Positions 26,076-35,706 are shown, counted from the first letter of the stretch. The stretch is 64,000 bases of DNA from Microlunatus kandeliicorticis (GCF_014137855.1 NZ_JACGWT010000005.1:402111-466110), one strand, 5' to 3'. A program made the numbers and translations. Notes: a model not told the origin generated them from the sequence alone.

Positions 26076-26972
26076 TCAGGACGTGACGTCCTTGCGAAGG
26101 AAGTGCCACCACGAGAGGGCCAGCAGGACGACGGTGTAGCCGACCGACCAGAGCGCGCCGGTGATCATCTGCGAGGGGTCGACGGTCGGGTTCAGGGCAT
26201 CGGCCCAGGCGTAGGCGTAGTGGCCGGGGAGCGCGTCACGGAGCGAGCCGAGCGCGGTGATCGAGTCGAGGATGGCGCAGACGATCATGATCAGCACCGC
26301 CCCGCCGACCGCGGCCAGCGGCGCGTCGGTCCGGGTGCCGATGGCGAAGGCGATCGCCCCGACCACCGCGAGATCGACGATCAGGTAGGCCACGATCACC
26401 AGCAGCCGCAGCCCGAAGGTGGTCACCGGCAGCTGGTCACCGGTCGGGCCGACGTAGGGGCCGAAGCCGTAGGCCAGCCCGCCGATCACGAACGTCCAGG
26501 CCGGCAGCACGACCAGCGCGACCACCGAGCTCAGCGCCGCGACCAGCAGCTTCTGCCGCAGCAGCCGCTCGCGCCGCACCGGGGCGGCGAGCAGATAGCG
26601 CAGGCTCGACCAGCTGGCCTCCGCGGGCACCGTGTCGCCGGCGAACAGCGCGACGATCACGATCACCAGGAAGCTGGTCGAGGCGAACAGCGCGAAGACG
26701 GTGAGGTTGGCCCCGCTCTCCTGGGCCAGGTCGACGAAGCCCGGGGTGGCCGACGGCGTTCCGTCCCGGCCGAGCCAGAAGGCCAGCAGCAGCACCAGCG
26801 GCAGCACCGCGATGATCGCGAAGACGCCGATGGTCCGGCGGCGGCGGAGCTGGCGGAGGATCTCGGCGCGGAGCGGCAGCGAGCCGCGGACCGACGCCGT
26901 TGCCCGGTCCGGCCGGTCACCGGCCGACCCCTCGGCGGGCGGCACGGCGGGCGGCACGGTGGTGGCGGTCAT
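26076..26972 (-). CDS. ABC-2 type exporter permease
   Basis: A 298-residue protein with a cytoplasmic N-terminus and six predicted helices: about 48-67, 92-112, 143-165, 185-210, 218-240 and 272-290. This is the ABC-2 membrane pattern. Its start overlaps the stop of the hydrolase-ATPase fusion by 4 bases (ATGA), so the ATPase domain of that protein is its obvious motor. The exported substrate is unknown. Confidence 0.88.
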   Translation of the reverse strand: MTATTVPPAVPPAEGSAGDRPDRATASVRGSLPLRAEILRQLRRRRTIGVFAIIAVLPLVLLLAFWLGRDGTPSATPGFVDLAQESGANLTVFALFASTSFLVIVIVALFAGDTVPAEASWSSLRYLLAAPVRRERLLRQKLLVAALSSVVALVVLPAWTFVIGGLAYGFGPYVGPTGDQLPVTTFGLRLLVIVAYLIVDLAVVGAIAFAIGTRTDAPLAAVGGAVLIMIVCAILDSITALGSLRDALPGHYAYAWADALNPTVDPSQMITGALWSVGYTVVLLALSWWHFLRKDVTS

Positions 26973-29851
26973 CGCGCGGCTCCCGGTGACATCAGCCCCA
27001 TGAACACGTCCTCCAGCGGCTGGCGGCCGTCGACGAAGTCGACCCCGATCCCCGCCTCGACGAGCGCGGCGACCAGCACCGACCGGTCCTCCGCGGCGAC
27101 GACCCGGATCCGGTCGTCGGCCTCGGGCTCGGCGGTCCAGCCGCGCGCGGCGAGCAGCGCGAGAGCCCGGTCGCGCTCCCCCGGCCCCACCCCGATGAGC
27201 GCGACGTGGTCCCCGGCGGTCAGGTCGTCCATCGACCCGGTGAGCACCACCCGGCCGCGGTTCATCACCACCACGTCGCTGCAGGTCTGCTGCACCTCGG
27301 CCAGCAGGTGGCTGGACACCACGACGGTGCGGCCGGTGGCCGCGTAGTCGCGGAGCACCTGACGCATCGCCCGGATCTGTGGCGGGTCGAGCCCGTTGGT
27401 CGGTTCGTCGAGCAGCAGCAGGTCGGGCAGGCCGAGCATCGCCTGCGCGATCCCCAGCCGCTGCCGCATGCCCTGGCTGTAGCCGCGGACCCGGCGGTCC
27501 AGGGCGGCCACGAGGCCGGCGATCTCGAGCGCCTCCTCGAGGTGCGCCTCGGCCTCCGGCCGGCCGGTGGCCGCCCAGTAGCCGGCCAGGTTCTGACGTC
27601 CGGTCAGGTGGGGCAGGAAGCCGGGACCCTCGATGAACGCGCCCACCTCGCCGAGCACGTCGGCGCCGGCGTGCACCGGGCGTCCGTTGACCCAGATCGC
27701 CCCGCCGTCGGGCCGGATCAGCCCGACCAGCATCCGCAGCACCGTGGTCTTGCCCGCACCGTTGGGGCCCAGCAACCCGACCACCTGCCCGGCCTCGGCG
27801 CGCAGGCTCACCCCGTCGACCGCGCGGACGGCGTCGGTGCTGCCGCCGGAGACCCGTCCCCAGAGCCGGGACGGCCCGCGGCGCGGGTTGTAGGTCTTGA
27901 CCAGCCCGTCGACCACCAGCGGGACGTCCGCGAGCTCGGCCACCGGGTGCACGGCCCGGCGCCGCAGCCAGAGCAGCACGAGCCCGACCGCGGCGGCGAG
28001 CACCAGCGCGGCCACCACCACGACCAGGGCGATCGGGACGTCCAGCGGCGTCGGGGCGGCGACCCCGCCGACCTGCGGCAGCAGCACCCCGCCACCGGTC
28101 AGGCCGACCGTCGCGGTGGCGCCGGTCCGGGAGCCCGCGTACGCCTGGTCGGTGGTCGAGACGACCAGCTGGACCCGGTGCCCGATCGGCACCTGGTGGA
28201 CGACGGCGGGCAGCGCGACCTCGACCGTGGTGGGCCGACCGGGGGTGAGGCCGGTCAATCGGAGCGGCGCGACGGCCAGCCCGGGCAGCACCGCGGTCGC
28301 GGGCCGGCCGTTGCGGTCGGGCCCGAGGTCCCAGGCGCTGACGAAGAGGGTGAGGTCGGAGCTGCTGCTGGTGACCTGGAGCCGGGCGCGGCCCGCGCCG
28401 ACCATCCGCAGCGGGCTGGTGAGCGCCGCGCTGGTGAAGGTGGCCGACTGTCCGGGCAGGACGCCGAGCTGGTAGCCGCCGAGGCTGGCCACCGCGGCCA
28501 GCGCCTGACCGGTGCCGGGCAGGTTGGTCAGGGCGGCGGGGCTGCCGCCCGGCGGGGCGAGCACCGGCTGGCTGCCGCCGGTCAGGGCCAGGGTGCGGGT
28601 CGGGACCGGGTCACCGCTCAGCCCGGGATAGCGGTCGAGCGAGACCTTCTCGGGCGGGCGGCCACCGTCGCCGTCCCGGCCGACCAGGGAGTCCTGGGCG
28701 ATCGTGTAGCGGAAGCCCTGGTCCGGCTCGCCCCCGGTGCCGGGCTGGTCCTTGAGGTAGCGGTCGAACCAACCGGTGACCTCGTCGAGCACGCCGTCGA
28801 GGTCGATCCCGGCGTCGTGCCCGCCGGTCGTCCAGACCATCCGCTTGAGCGTGCTCGCCGGCAGCTCGCGGAAGGTGGCGTCGGCCTGGTCGAGCCCGAA
28901 GAGGGTGTCGTCCTCGCCCTGGATCAGCAGGGTCGGGGCGCGGACGCCGGACAGCCGTCCGGTCGGCCCGGAGGCCCGCAGCAGCGCGAGCAGCGCGGCG
29001 TCCGGACGCCCGCTGGCGGCCGCCTTCTGGTAGTCGGCGCAGAGCGCCGGGGCGAACCGGCCGCACGAGGACGTCGCCGCCGACCCACCGCCGTCGCCGG
29101 CGGTCGAGCCGCCGCTCGAGCCCGTCCGGCTGCCGGCACCGAGACCGCTGAGGAAGAGCAGCGAGGTCCAGCGCTGCTTGAACACCCCGGGGCTGTCGTC
29201 GGGCGGGACGTCGGCGGCGGTGCTCGGTGCGGTGCCCGCGTCCGCGGACAGCGCGTTCTGCGGGAACAGCGCCTGGGCCAGGTCGTTCCAGGTGTAGGCC
29301 GGGACCACGGCGTCCACCCGCGGGTCGAGCTCGGCCGCGAGCAGGGCCGCGCCGCCGCCGTAGGAGGCGCCGGCGACCCCGACCACCGGGTTGCCGCCGC
29401 GCTTCTCGACCTCCGGCCGCCCGGCGGCGAAGTCGATGATCCTGACCACGTCGCGGCCCTCGTAGTCGGGGCTGTCGAGGTGGATCAGCCCGCCGGAGGC
29501 ACCGAAGCCGCGGGCCGTGTAGGCGATCACCGTGTAGCCGGCCCGGGCCAGCGTCCGGCCGAGCGGGATCGAGTCGGCCTTGGTGCCGCCGAACCCGTGG
29601 GCGAGCACGATCGCCGGCCGCGGCACCGACGGGTCGGTGGTCAGCAGCGCGACGTCGAGACGGACCGGTCGGCCGTCGGGTTCCGGCGTGCCGGGGACGA
29701 ACAGGTCGGTCTCGACCACCGGCGCCTCGTCGGCCGCAGCCCGGGTCGCGGTGCCCGGCAGCACGCCGAGCAGCGGCAGCAGGGCCAGCGCCAGACCGGT
29801 GACCAGCAGGAGCACCCGGCGTACGGGCGGGACGCCGCGTCTCTCCTGCAT
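26969..29851 (-). CDS. Extracellular alpha/beta hydrolase (CocE/S15-like) fused through a membrane helix to an ABC ATPase
   Basis: A 960-residue fusion. Residues 1-40 are a signal sequence. Residues 45-370 form an alpha/beta hydrolase with Ser163 in GVAGASYGGGAA, an acid in QGEDDTLFG (about 314) and His345 in TTGGHDAGID. Residues about 380-595 resemble the beta-rich C-terminal domain of X-Pro dipeptidyl-peptidase/CocE proteins. One helix (604-628) crosses the membrane. Residues 640-960 are an ABC-2 exporter ATPase with GPNGAGKTT (695-703), signature YSQGMRQRLG and Walker B LLLLDEPTNGLD. The hydrolase faces outside and the ATPase inside, next to the coupled permease. It may process what the exporter moves. 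Confidence 0.9.
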   Translation of the reverse strand: MQERRGVPPVRRVLLLVTGLALALLPLLGVLPGTATRAAADEAPVVETDLFVPGTPEPDGRPVRLDVALLTTDPSVPRPAIVLAHGFGGTKADSIPLGRTLARAGYTVIAYTARGFGASGGLIHLDSPDYEGRDVVRIIDFAAGRPEVEKRGGNPVVGVAGASYGGGAALLAAELDPRVDAVVPAYTWNDLAQALFPQNALSADAGTAPSTAADVPPDDSPGVFKQRWTSLLFLSGLGAGSRTGSSGGSTAGDGGGSAATSSCGRFAPALCADYQKAAASGRPDAALLALLRASGPTGRLSGVRAPTLLIQGEDDTLFGLDQADATFRELPASTLKRMVWTTGGHDAGIDLDGVLDEVTGWFDRYLKDQPGTGGEPDQGFRYTIAQDSLVGRDGDGGRPPEKVSLDRYPGLSGDPVPTRTLALTGGSQPVLAPPGGSPAALTNLPGTGQALAAVASLGGYQLGVLPGQSATFTSAALTSPLRMVGAGRARLQVTSSSSDLTLFVSAWDLGPDRNGRPATAVLPGLAVAPLRLTGLTPGRPTTVEVALPAVVHQVPIGHRVQLVVSTTDQAYAGSRTGATATVGLTGGGVLLPQVGGVAAPTPLDVPIALVVVVAALVLAAAVGLVLLWLRRRAVHPVAELADVPLVVDGLVKTYNPRRGPSRLWGRVSGGSTDAVRAVDGVSLRAEAGQVVGLLGPNGAGKTTVLRMLVGLIRPDGGAIWVNGRPVHAGADVLGEVGAFIEGPGFLPHLTGRQNLAGYWAATGRPEAEAHLEEALEIAGLVAALDRRVRGYSQGMRQRLGIAQAMLGLPDLLLLDEPTNGLDPPQIRAMRQVLRDYAATGRTVVVSSHLLAEVQQTCSDVVVMNRGRVVLTGSMDDLTAGDHVALIGVGPGERDRALALLAARGWTAEPEADDRIRVVAAEDRSVLVAALVEAGIGVDFVDGRQPLEDVFMGLMSPGAAR

Positions 29852-29942
29852 GGCTCCATCCTGCGCGATGACCGAAACCGCGCCCCGCCCCGTCCGCAGC
29901 AGGACCGGTCGCGTCCGACGGGTGTCGACCTTCGGGTGGGGG

Positions 29943-29972
29943 TTGCCGTCGGTCCACCGACCTGGCTAGGTT
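29943..29972 (+). promoter_or_regulatory. Predicted promoter of the secreted six-hairpin glycosidase
   Basis: TTGCCG (29943-29948) and TAGGTT (29967-29972) are separated by 18 bases. The predicted transcription start falls within the adjacent palindrome, so binding there would block initiation. Confidence 0.55.
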
Positions 29973-29973
29973 G

Positions 29974-29991
29974 CTTTTGATCGTTCAAAAG
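29974..29991. promoter_or_regulatory. LacI-family-type operator
   Basis: CTTTTGATCGTTCAAAAG is a near-perfect 18-base palindrome with one mismatched pair and a central CG, the hallmark of LacI/GalR-family operators. It begins one base after the -10. A sugar-responsive repressor is suggested; none is encoded nearby. Confidence 0.6.
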
Positions 29992-30060
29992 ACCGCTGCA
30001 CGGGGCCTGCCTGCGCGCCGCGACCCGCACGGTCGACCGTCCAGAACACAGGAGTTGTGG

Positions 30061-32742
30061 ATGCCGGATCACATCCGTCCGCCGATCGCGTCCCCCGCGC
30101 CCACCCGGCGCCGCCGCCGACCGCGCCGGCTGGTCACCACCGCGTGCGCCGTCACCGGCGTCGCCGCCCTGGTCGCCGGGTCGCTCCAGCCGCTGCCCAC
30201 CCATGCCGCGCCCGCGGCCGAACCCGTCCTCGATGCCGCCCTGGTCCGCTCCCCCGAGCTGTCCGAGACCACCCGGCTGGCCGACCGGCGGTTCGTGGTC
30301 ACCGGCGACCGGGCCTGGGAGCTCGGCGCCGCCGACGGTCGCTACCCGGCCGCCGGCTTCCACACCCGCGGCGAGATGGGTGGGTTCTGGACGCCGAGCA
30401 TGAAGATGCTCGACGGGATGTGGTTCGGCATCGACGGCTCCTGGATCGGCGACGGCACCCGGACGACCTCGGGCTGGGGCTACGTCCGCACCGACCTGCC
30501 CACCACGCAGGGCGTCGCGGCCAGCCGCACCGACTTCGTCCCCGACGGTGTCGGCGGCGTGGTGGTCGGGCTGAGCCTGCGGTCGTCGACGGCGAGGACC
30601 GTCACGCTGAAGGTGGACGCCCACTCCGAGCTGATGAGCGCCTACCCGTGGGGCGAGAGCACCCCGAGCCAGAAGACCGAGAACCTGCCGGACACGGCCA
30701 GCTCCACCGGACGCAGCCTGCTGTTCCGCGACCGCGGCACCAACCAGGCCGGCTTCCACGACTGGGCGGCGGCCGTCGGCTCGTCGCTCGACCCGACTGG
30801 GGCCAGCACCGGCACGAACTTCCGCGGCCCGCAGAGCGGGGACGTCGTCTGCCCCGCCTCCGACAGCGGCGCCAGCCAGCCGACCTCCTGCGACGACACC
30901 GCCTACGGCCGGGGCGCGGGCGGCCAGCTGCGCTACCGGGTCCGGCTGACACCGGGCGCCACCCGGACCGTCTGGTTCGCGGTCGGCGGCTCGCAGAACG
31001 GCCCGACCGAGGCGCGGCAGCAGCTCGCCGCCGCGTTGCACCGACCCGCCGAGGCGCTGGCCGCGAAGGTCGCCGCGCGTCGTGCGGTGCAGGCGGCCAG
31101 CCGGGCCAGCCTGCCCGACGCCCCACTGCTCCAGCAGAGCTTCGCCTGGAGCAAGCAGATGCTCGCCGCCTCGGTCCAGCAGTCCGAGGACGTCCGGCTG
31201 CGGGTCACCAAGGCCGGCACCGCCTATCCGAAGCCGGTGGCCACGCTGCCCGAGATGCGCTGGATCGGGGCCGGTTGGCCCGACTACACCTGGCTCTTCG
31301 GCACCGACGGTGAGTACACCGCGTTCGCGGCCGTCGCCTCCGGTCAGTTCCAGGCCATCGAGGACCACCTGCGGGCCCTGCGCGACGTGTCGGACGCGGT
31401 CAACGACCGCAGCGGCAAGATCGTCCACGAGGTCACCCCGAACGGCGCGGTCTACTTCGGCGCCAACGCCGACGCCGGCAACACCGACGAGACCGCGAAG
31501 TTCCCCTCCACCGTGGCCCTGGTCTACCGGTGGACCGGCGACAAGCGGTTCCTGGCCGACATGTACCCGGCCAGCGTCCGGGCGATGCGCTACATCGACA
31601 CCAGACTCGACGCCGACCACGACGGCTGGCCCGAGGGTCTCGGCAACGTCGAGCGTCCGGGGATGGGTCCGGAGAAGCTCGACAACGCCGTCTACACCGT
31701 CCGCGGGTACGCCGACCTGGCCGAGCTGGCGCGGGCCCGCGGGGACCGCGCGACCGCCCGCTGGGCCACCGGCAAGGCGCAGACCCTGATCGCGAAATTC
31801 GAGCGCGACTGGTGGTACGGCAAGGACGGCGCCCGCAGCTACGCCGACTCGCTCCAGGCCGACAACGCCAAGACCTTCCAGCGGCACTGGATCGGGCTGA
31901 CCCCGACCGACGCCGTGCTGCCGGCGCTGCCCGCGGCCGCCGGGGCGACAGCGCGTCCGGCCGGCCCGCTGGCGTCCTCGGCGCACGCGAACACCACGCT
32001 CGACCAGCACGAACGCTCCTGCTACACCGGCGCGCTCGGGCTCTACCACACCGGAACCGGCGCGACCACGGACCCGGCCGGCAACCCGGGCGACACCTGC
32101 GACTCCGTCGTCTCCGCGGTGCCGTCGCTGACCGACGTCTTCACGCTGAACTCGTCGATCGCGGCGGTCAGCGAGGGCAACTACGGCCGGCTCGGGCTCG
32201 ACCAGCAGCGCCGGTACCTGACGGGCAGCGCCAGGGCCCAGCTCGACCCGTCGCTGTGGGAGATGCCGGGAGCCATGCCGGAGATCGTGCCCGGCGGGGA
32301 CGGCGACGCGAACATCGACAAGCTGTTCACCGAGCGGTCGATGGTGATGCAGGCCTGGGGCGCGTACGGCATCCTCTGGCCGGTCGTCCACCAGTGGCTC
32401 GGCGTCTCGCCCGATCTCGGCCACGGCCGCGTCGCGGTGGTGCCGCAGCTGCCGGCCGACCAGCAGCGGGCGGCGCTCTCCGACGTCCGGCTGGGCGGCA
32501 GCCGGGCCCTCGACGTCAACGCCCGGCATCTCGGGAACCGCTGGACCACCACGGTGACCCGGCACGGTCGGATCGGTCTGACGGTCGGCGCCGTGTTGCC
32601 CGCTGGTACTCAGGTGGTGCGTGCCACACTGAACGGAAAGGCAGTCCGGGTGCAGTCGACCCGCACGACCCGTGGCCTGGAGGTCACCCACAAGCTGCCG
32701 GAGGGACGTGGCACCACGCAGCTGGTCATCGTGACCCGCTGA
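30061..32742 (+). CDS. Secreted six-hairpin glycosidase (glycogen-debranching/GH63/GH15-like fold)
   Basis: An 893-residue exported protein. An Arg-rich N-terminus precedes a hydrophobic stretch (about 24-42) with probable cleavage after THA near 49. A beta-sandwich N-terminal domain (about 60-330) is followed by an (alpha/alpha)6 barrel (about 370-800). Blocks such as GAGWPDYTWLFGTDGEYT, HDGWPEGLGN and FTLNSSIAAVSEGNYG resemble amylo-alpha-1,6-glucosidase and GH63 proteins. Acidic residues in FGTDGE and GWPEG are candidate catalysts. I cannot assign the exact family or substrate. AGGAG lies 6 bases before the ATG. The operator upstream suggests sugar-dependent expression. Confidence 0.75.
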   Translation: MPDHIRPPIASPAPTRRRRRPRRLVTTACAVTGVAALVAGSLQPLPTHAAPAAEPVLDAALVRSPELSETTRLADRRFVVTGDRAWELGAADGRYPAAGFHTRGEMGGFWTPSMKMLDGMWFGIDGSWIGDGTRTTSGWGYVRTDLPTTQGVAASRTDFVPDGVGGVVVGLSLRSSTARTVTLKVDAHSELMSAYPWGESTPSQKTENLPDTASSTGRSLLFRDRGTNQAGFHDWAAAVGSSLDPTGASTGTNFRGPQSGDVVCPASDSGASQPTSCDDTAYGRGAGGQLRYRVRLTPGATRTVWFAVGGSQNGPTEARQQLAAALHRPAEALAAKVAARRAVQAASRASLPDAPLLQQSFAWSKQMLAASVQQSEDVRLRVTKAGTAYPKPVATLPEMRWIGAGWPDYTWLFGTDGEYTAFAAVASGQFQAIEDHLRALRDVSDAVNDRSGKIVHEVTPNGAVYFGANADAGNTDETAKFPSTVALVYRWTGDKRFLADMYPASVRAMRYIDTRLDADHDGWPEGLGNVERPGMGPEKLDNAVYTVRGYADLAELARARGDRATARWATGKAQTLIAKFERDWWYGKDGARSYADSLQADNAKTFQRHWIGLTPTDAVLPALPAAAGATARPAGPLASSAHANTTLDQHERSCYTGALGLYHTGTGATTDPAGNPGDTCDSVVSAVPSLTDVFTLNSSIAAVSEGNYGRLGLDQQRRYLTGSARAQLDPSLWEMPGAMPEIVPGGDGDANIDKLFTERSMVMQAWGAYGILWPVVHQWLGVSPDLGHGRVAVVPQLPADQQRAALSDVRLGGSRALDVNARHLGNRWTTTVTRHGRIGLTVGAVLPAGTQVVRATLNGKAVRVQSTRTTRGLEVTHKLPEGRGTTQLVIVTR

Positions 32743-32879
32743 CGCCCGTCCCGGTCTCCGGCGAGTCTGGCGGGGGCGGTGGTCGATCGCCAATCCCCCG
32801 GCGACAGTCCCCACCCAGGAGCCACTCGCGGACCGCGGGCTCGCCGGAGACCACCGGTATCAATTCTCGTTCGCCTGCT

Positions 32880-32984
32880 CCCTTCGACAGGCTCAGGGCA
32901 CGGTGGTGGGGCGCGCTCAGGGCACGGTGGTGGGGTGCGCTCAGGGCACCGTGGTGGGCAGGGCTCAGTACACGGTGGCGGAGC
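32880..32984. repeat. REP-like element D
   Basis: One full unit, cccttcgacaggctcagggcacggtggt, is followed by three shortened direct copies of gctcaggg-(c)ac-(c/g)gtggtgggg. It occupies the gap between the convergent glycosidase and amidohydrolase genes. No gene is supported in 32743-33003. Confidence 0.82.
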
Positions 32985-33003
32985 GCGCAGTTCCTGATGT
33001 CGG

Positions 33004-34080
33004 TCAGGGGCCGACCCGCACGCCGCGGAGCAGCACGTGCCGCGGACGCCGCAGGGCGGAGAGGTCGGCCCGCGGGTCGGTGTCGAGGACCAACAGGTCG
33101 GCGGGCGCGCCCGGGGCCAGTCGAGCGGCCCGGCCGAGCCAGGCCCGGGCAGCCCACGAACCGGCGGCGAGCGCACCGGCCGGGCCCAGCACCGTGCTCA
33201 ACGCGTCGATCTCGTCGCGGATCCGACCGTGCGGTTGGTAGCCGCCCGCGTCGGTGCCGGCGTAGATCGGCACCCCGGCGTCGCGGGCCTGCCCGAACCG
33301 GTCGAGCCGGCTGCGGTAGAGCGACCGCATGTGCGCGGCGTAGGTCGGGAACCTGGCCTCGCCCGCGGCGGCGAAGCTCTCGAAGTTCTCCAGCTGCACC
33401 AGGGTGGGCACCAGCGCCACCCGGCGCTCGGCCATCCGCGCGATCGTCGGTGCGGTGATCCCGGTGCCGTGCTCGAGCCCGTCGATGCCCGCCTCGACCA
33501 GCTCGGCCGCCGCCTGCTCACCGAACACGTGCGCGGTGACCCGGCAGCCGAGTTCGTGCGCCCGGGCGATCGCCGCCCGGGCCACCTCGGTCGGCCACAG
33601 CGGCGCCAGGTCGCCCCCGGTCCGGTCGATCCAGTCCCCGACCAGCTTGATCCAGCCGTCCGAGCGGGCGGCCTGCCGCTCGACCGCGGCCACCAAATCC
33701 TCGGGGTCGACCTCGTCGGCGTAGTGGCGGATGTAGCGCTTGGGCCGGGCGATGTGCCGACCGGCCCGGATCAGGTGCGGCAGGTCGTCGCGGGCGTCGA
33801 TCCACCGGGTGTCGGCCGGTGACCCGGCGTCGCGGAGCAGCAGCGCGCCGGCGTCGCGGTCGGCGAGCGCCTGCCCCTCGGCCTCGGCCCGCGGCACGGC
33901 CCCGGACGCGTCGAGCCCGACGTGGCAGTGCGCGTCCACCAACGCGGGCAGCAGCCAGCCGCCGTCGAGGGTGGTCGCGTCAGCGACCGGTTCGTCGGTC
34001 AGCGTCCCGTCGACCACCCAGAGCTCACGGTGCTCACCCTCGGGCAGCACCACCCCGCTCAGCCGCAGTCGCGCGGGCAC
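33004..34080 (-). CDS. Metal-dependent amidohydrolase
   Basis: A cytoplasmic 358-residue hydrolase of the imidazolonepropionase-like amidohydrolase superfamily. The metal site is visible as His51 and His53 in VDAHCHVGL. A bridging Lys candidate lies in DGWIKLVGDW, His in VTAHVFGEQ and LEHGTGITA, and Asp in YAGTDAGGYQ. The C-terminal strand ADLLVLDTDPRADLSAL is typical of the family. It lies 33 bases downstream of ffh on the same strand. The substrate is unknown. Confidence 0.9.
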   Translation of the reverse strand: MPARLRLSGVVLPEGEHRELWVVDGTLTDEPVADATTLDGGWLLPALVDAHCHVGLDASGAVPRAEAEGQALADRDAGALLLRDAGSPADTRWIDARDDLPHLIRAGRHIARPKRYIRHYADEVDPEDLVAAVERQAARSDGWIKLVGDWIDRTGGDLAPLWPTEVARAAIARAHELGCRVTAHVFGEQAAAELVEAGIDGLEHGTGITAPTIARMAERRVALVPTLVQLENFESFAAAGEARFPTYAAHMRSLYRSRLDRFGQARDAGVPIYAGTDAGGYQPHGRIRDEIDALSTVLGPAGALAAGSWAARAWLGRAARLAPGAPADLLVLDTDPRADLSALRRPRHVLLRGVRVGP

Positions 34081-34113
34081 CGTCCGTCCCGACCCGTGGT
34101 CGCGGTCGACCGG

Positions 34114-35706
34114 TCAGCCGCGCTTGCTCTGCTGGTCGAACATCTTCTGCAGCTCGGGCGGCAGCTCGAAGTTGCCCATCTGCTCGGCGAGCTCGGCCTG
34201 GCTGGGCTGTCCGAACGCGGAGCCCGGATCGGCGGCACGCGCCGCCGCCGGGGCGTTGCGCTTCGCCGGGTTCCCCGAGCCGCGCTTGGCCTTCTTCTTG
34301 GCCTGCTGCTTGGCGGGCCGCCGGGCTCCGTTGCCGCCCATGCCGGGCAGTCCGGGCATCCCCGGCATCCCCTTGCCGCCGGCCATCGCGCTCATCATCT
34401 TGCGGGCGTCGAAGAACCGGTTGACGAGGTTGTTGACGGCCGACACCTCGACCCCGGCGCCCCTGGCGATCCGGGCCCGGCGCGAGCCGTCGATGATCTT
34501 GGGGTCGTCGCGCTCGGCCGGCGTCATCGACTGGATGATCGCCTCGATCCGGTCGACCTCGCGCTCGTCGATGCCGGCGATCTGGTCCTTGATCTCGCCC
34601 ATCCCGGGGAGCATCCCGAAGATCTTGCTCAACGGGCCCATCTTGCGGACCATCTGCATCTGCTGCAGGAAGTCGGCCAGGCCGAACTCCTTGCCGCCGG
34701 AGGCGAGCTTGGCCGCCGCCTTGGCCGACTGCTCGGCGTCGAAGGTCCGTTCGGCCTGCTCGATCAGGGTGAGCATGTCGCCCATCCCGAGGATCCGGCT
34801 GGCCATCCGGTCGGGGTGGAAGACGTCGAAGTCGCCGACCTGCTCGCCGTTCGAGGCGAACATGATCGGCTTGCCGGTGACCCGGGCGATCGACAGCGCG
34901 GCACCACCACGGGCGTCGCCGTCGAGCTTGGTCAGCACCACCCCGTCGAAGCCGACGCCCTCGGCGAACGCGTTCGCGGTGTTGACCGCGTCCTGGCCGA
35001 TCATGGCGTCCACCACGAACAGCACCTCGTCCGGGTGCACGGCGTCGCGGATGTCGGCGGCCTGCTGCATCAGCTCGGCGTCGATGCCCAGCCGGCCGGC
35101 GGTGTCGATCACCACCACGTCGAACAGCCGGCGCTCGGCCTCCTCGATCGAGCGGCGCGCCACCCCGACCGGGTCGCCGACGCCCACCCCGGCGGCCTCG
35201 CTGGCCGAGGTGTTGCCGGGCTCGGGGGCGAAGACCTGGACGCCGGCGCGCTGGCCGACGACCTGGAGCTGGGTGACCGCGTTCGGCCGCTGCAGGTCGG
35301 CCGCCACCAGCAGCGGGCTGTGGCCGGAGTCCTTGAGCCAGCGCGCGAGCTTGCCGGCCAGCGTGGTCTTGCCGGCGCCCTGGAGGCCGGCGAGCATGAT
35401 CACCGTCGGCGGCCGCTTGGCGAACCGGAGCAGCCGGGTCTCGCCGCCCAGGATCGCGACCAGCTCGTCGTTGACGATCTTGACGATCTGCTGGGCGGGG
35501 TTCAGCGCCTGCGACAGCTCCGCGCCGCGGGCCCGCTCCTTGACGTTGGCCACGAACTCCTTGACCACGGCCAGGTTGACGTCGGCCTCGAGCAGGGCGA
35601 TGCGGATCTCGCGGCAGGTGGCGTCGATGTCCGCCTCGGAGAGGCGTCCCTTCCCCCGCAACGACTTGAACGTCGCGGAGAGCCGGTCTTGCAGGGTGTC
35701 GAACAC
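34114..35706 (-). CDS. ffh: Signal recognition particle protein Ffh
   Basis: The 530-residue SRP GTPase targets membrane proteins co-translationally, with 4.5S RNA and FtsY. The N domain starts MFDTLQDRLSATFKSLRGKG. The G domain has GLQGAGKTT (107-115), DTAGRL and TKLDGDARGG. The Met-rich M domain includes MLPGMGEIKDQI and ends in a Lys/Ala-rich tail. I chose GTG at 35706 because the family begins MFDTL; another GTG lies four codons upstream. Confidence 0.96.
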   Translation of the reverse strand: MFDTLQDRLSATFKSLRGKGRLSEADIDATCREIRIALLEADVNLAVVKEFVANVKERARGAELSQALNPAQQIVKIVNDELVAILGGETRLLRFAKRPPTVIMLAGLQGAGKTTLAGKLARWLKDSGHSPLLVAADLQRPNAVTQLQVVGQRAGVQVFAPEPGNTSASEAAGVGVGDPVGVARRSIEEAERRLFDVVVIDTAGRLGIDAELMQQAADIRDAVHPDEVLFVVDAMIGQDAVNTANAFAEGVGFDGVVLTKLDGDARGGAALSIARVTGKPIMFASNGEQVGDFDVFHPDRMASRILGMGDMLTLIEQAERTFDAEQSAKAAAKLASGGKEFGLADFLQQMQMVRKMGPLSKIFGMLPGMGEIKDQIAGIDEREVDRIEAIIQSMTPAERDDPKIIDGSRRARIARGAGVEVSAVNNLVNRFFDARKMMSAMAGGKGMPGMPGLPGMGGNGARRPAKQQAKKKAKRGSGNPAKRNAPAAARAADPGSAFGQPSQAELAEQMGNFELPPELQKMFDQQSKRG

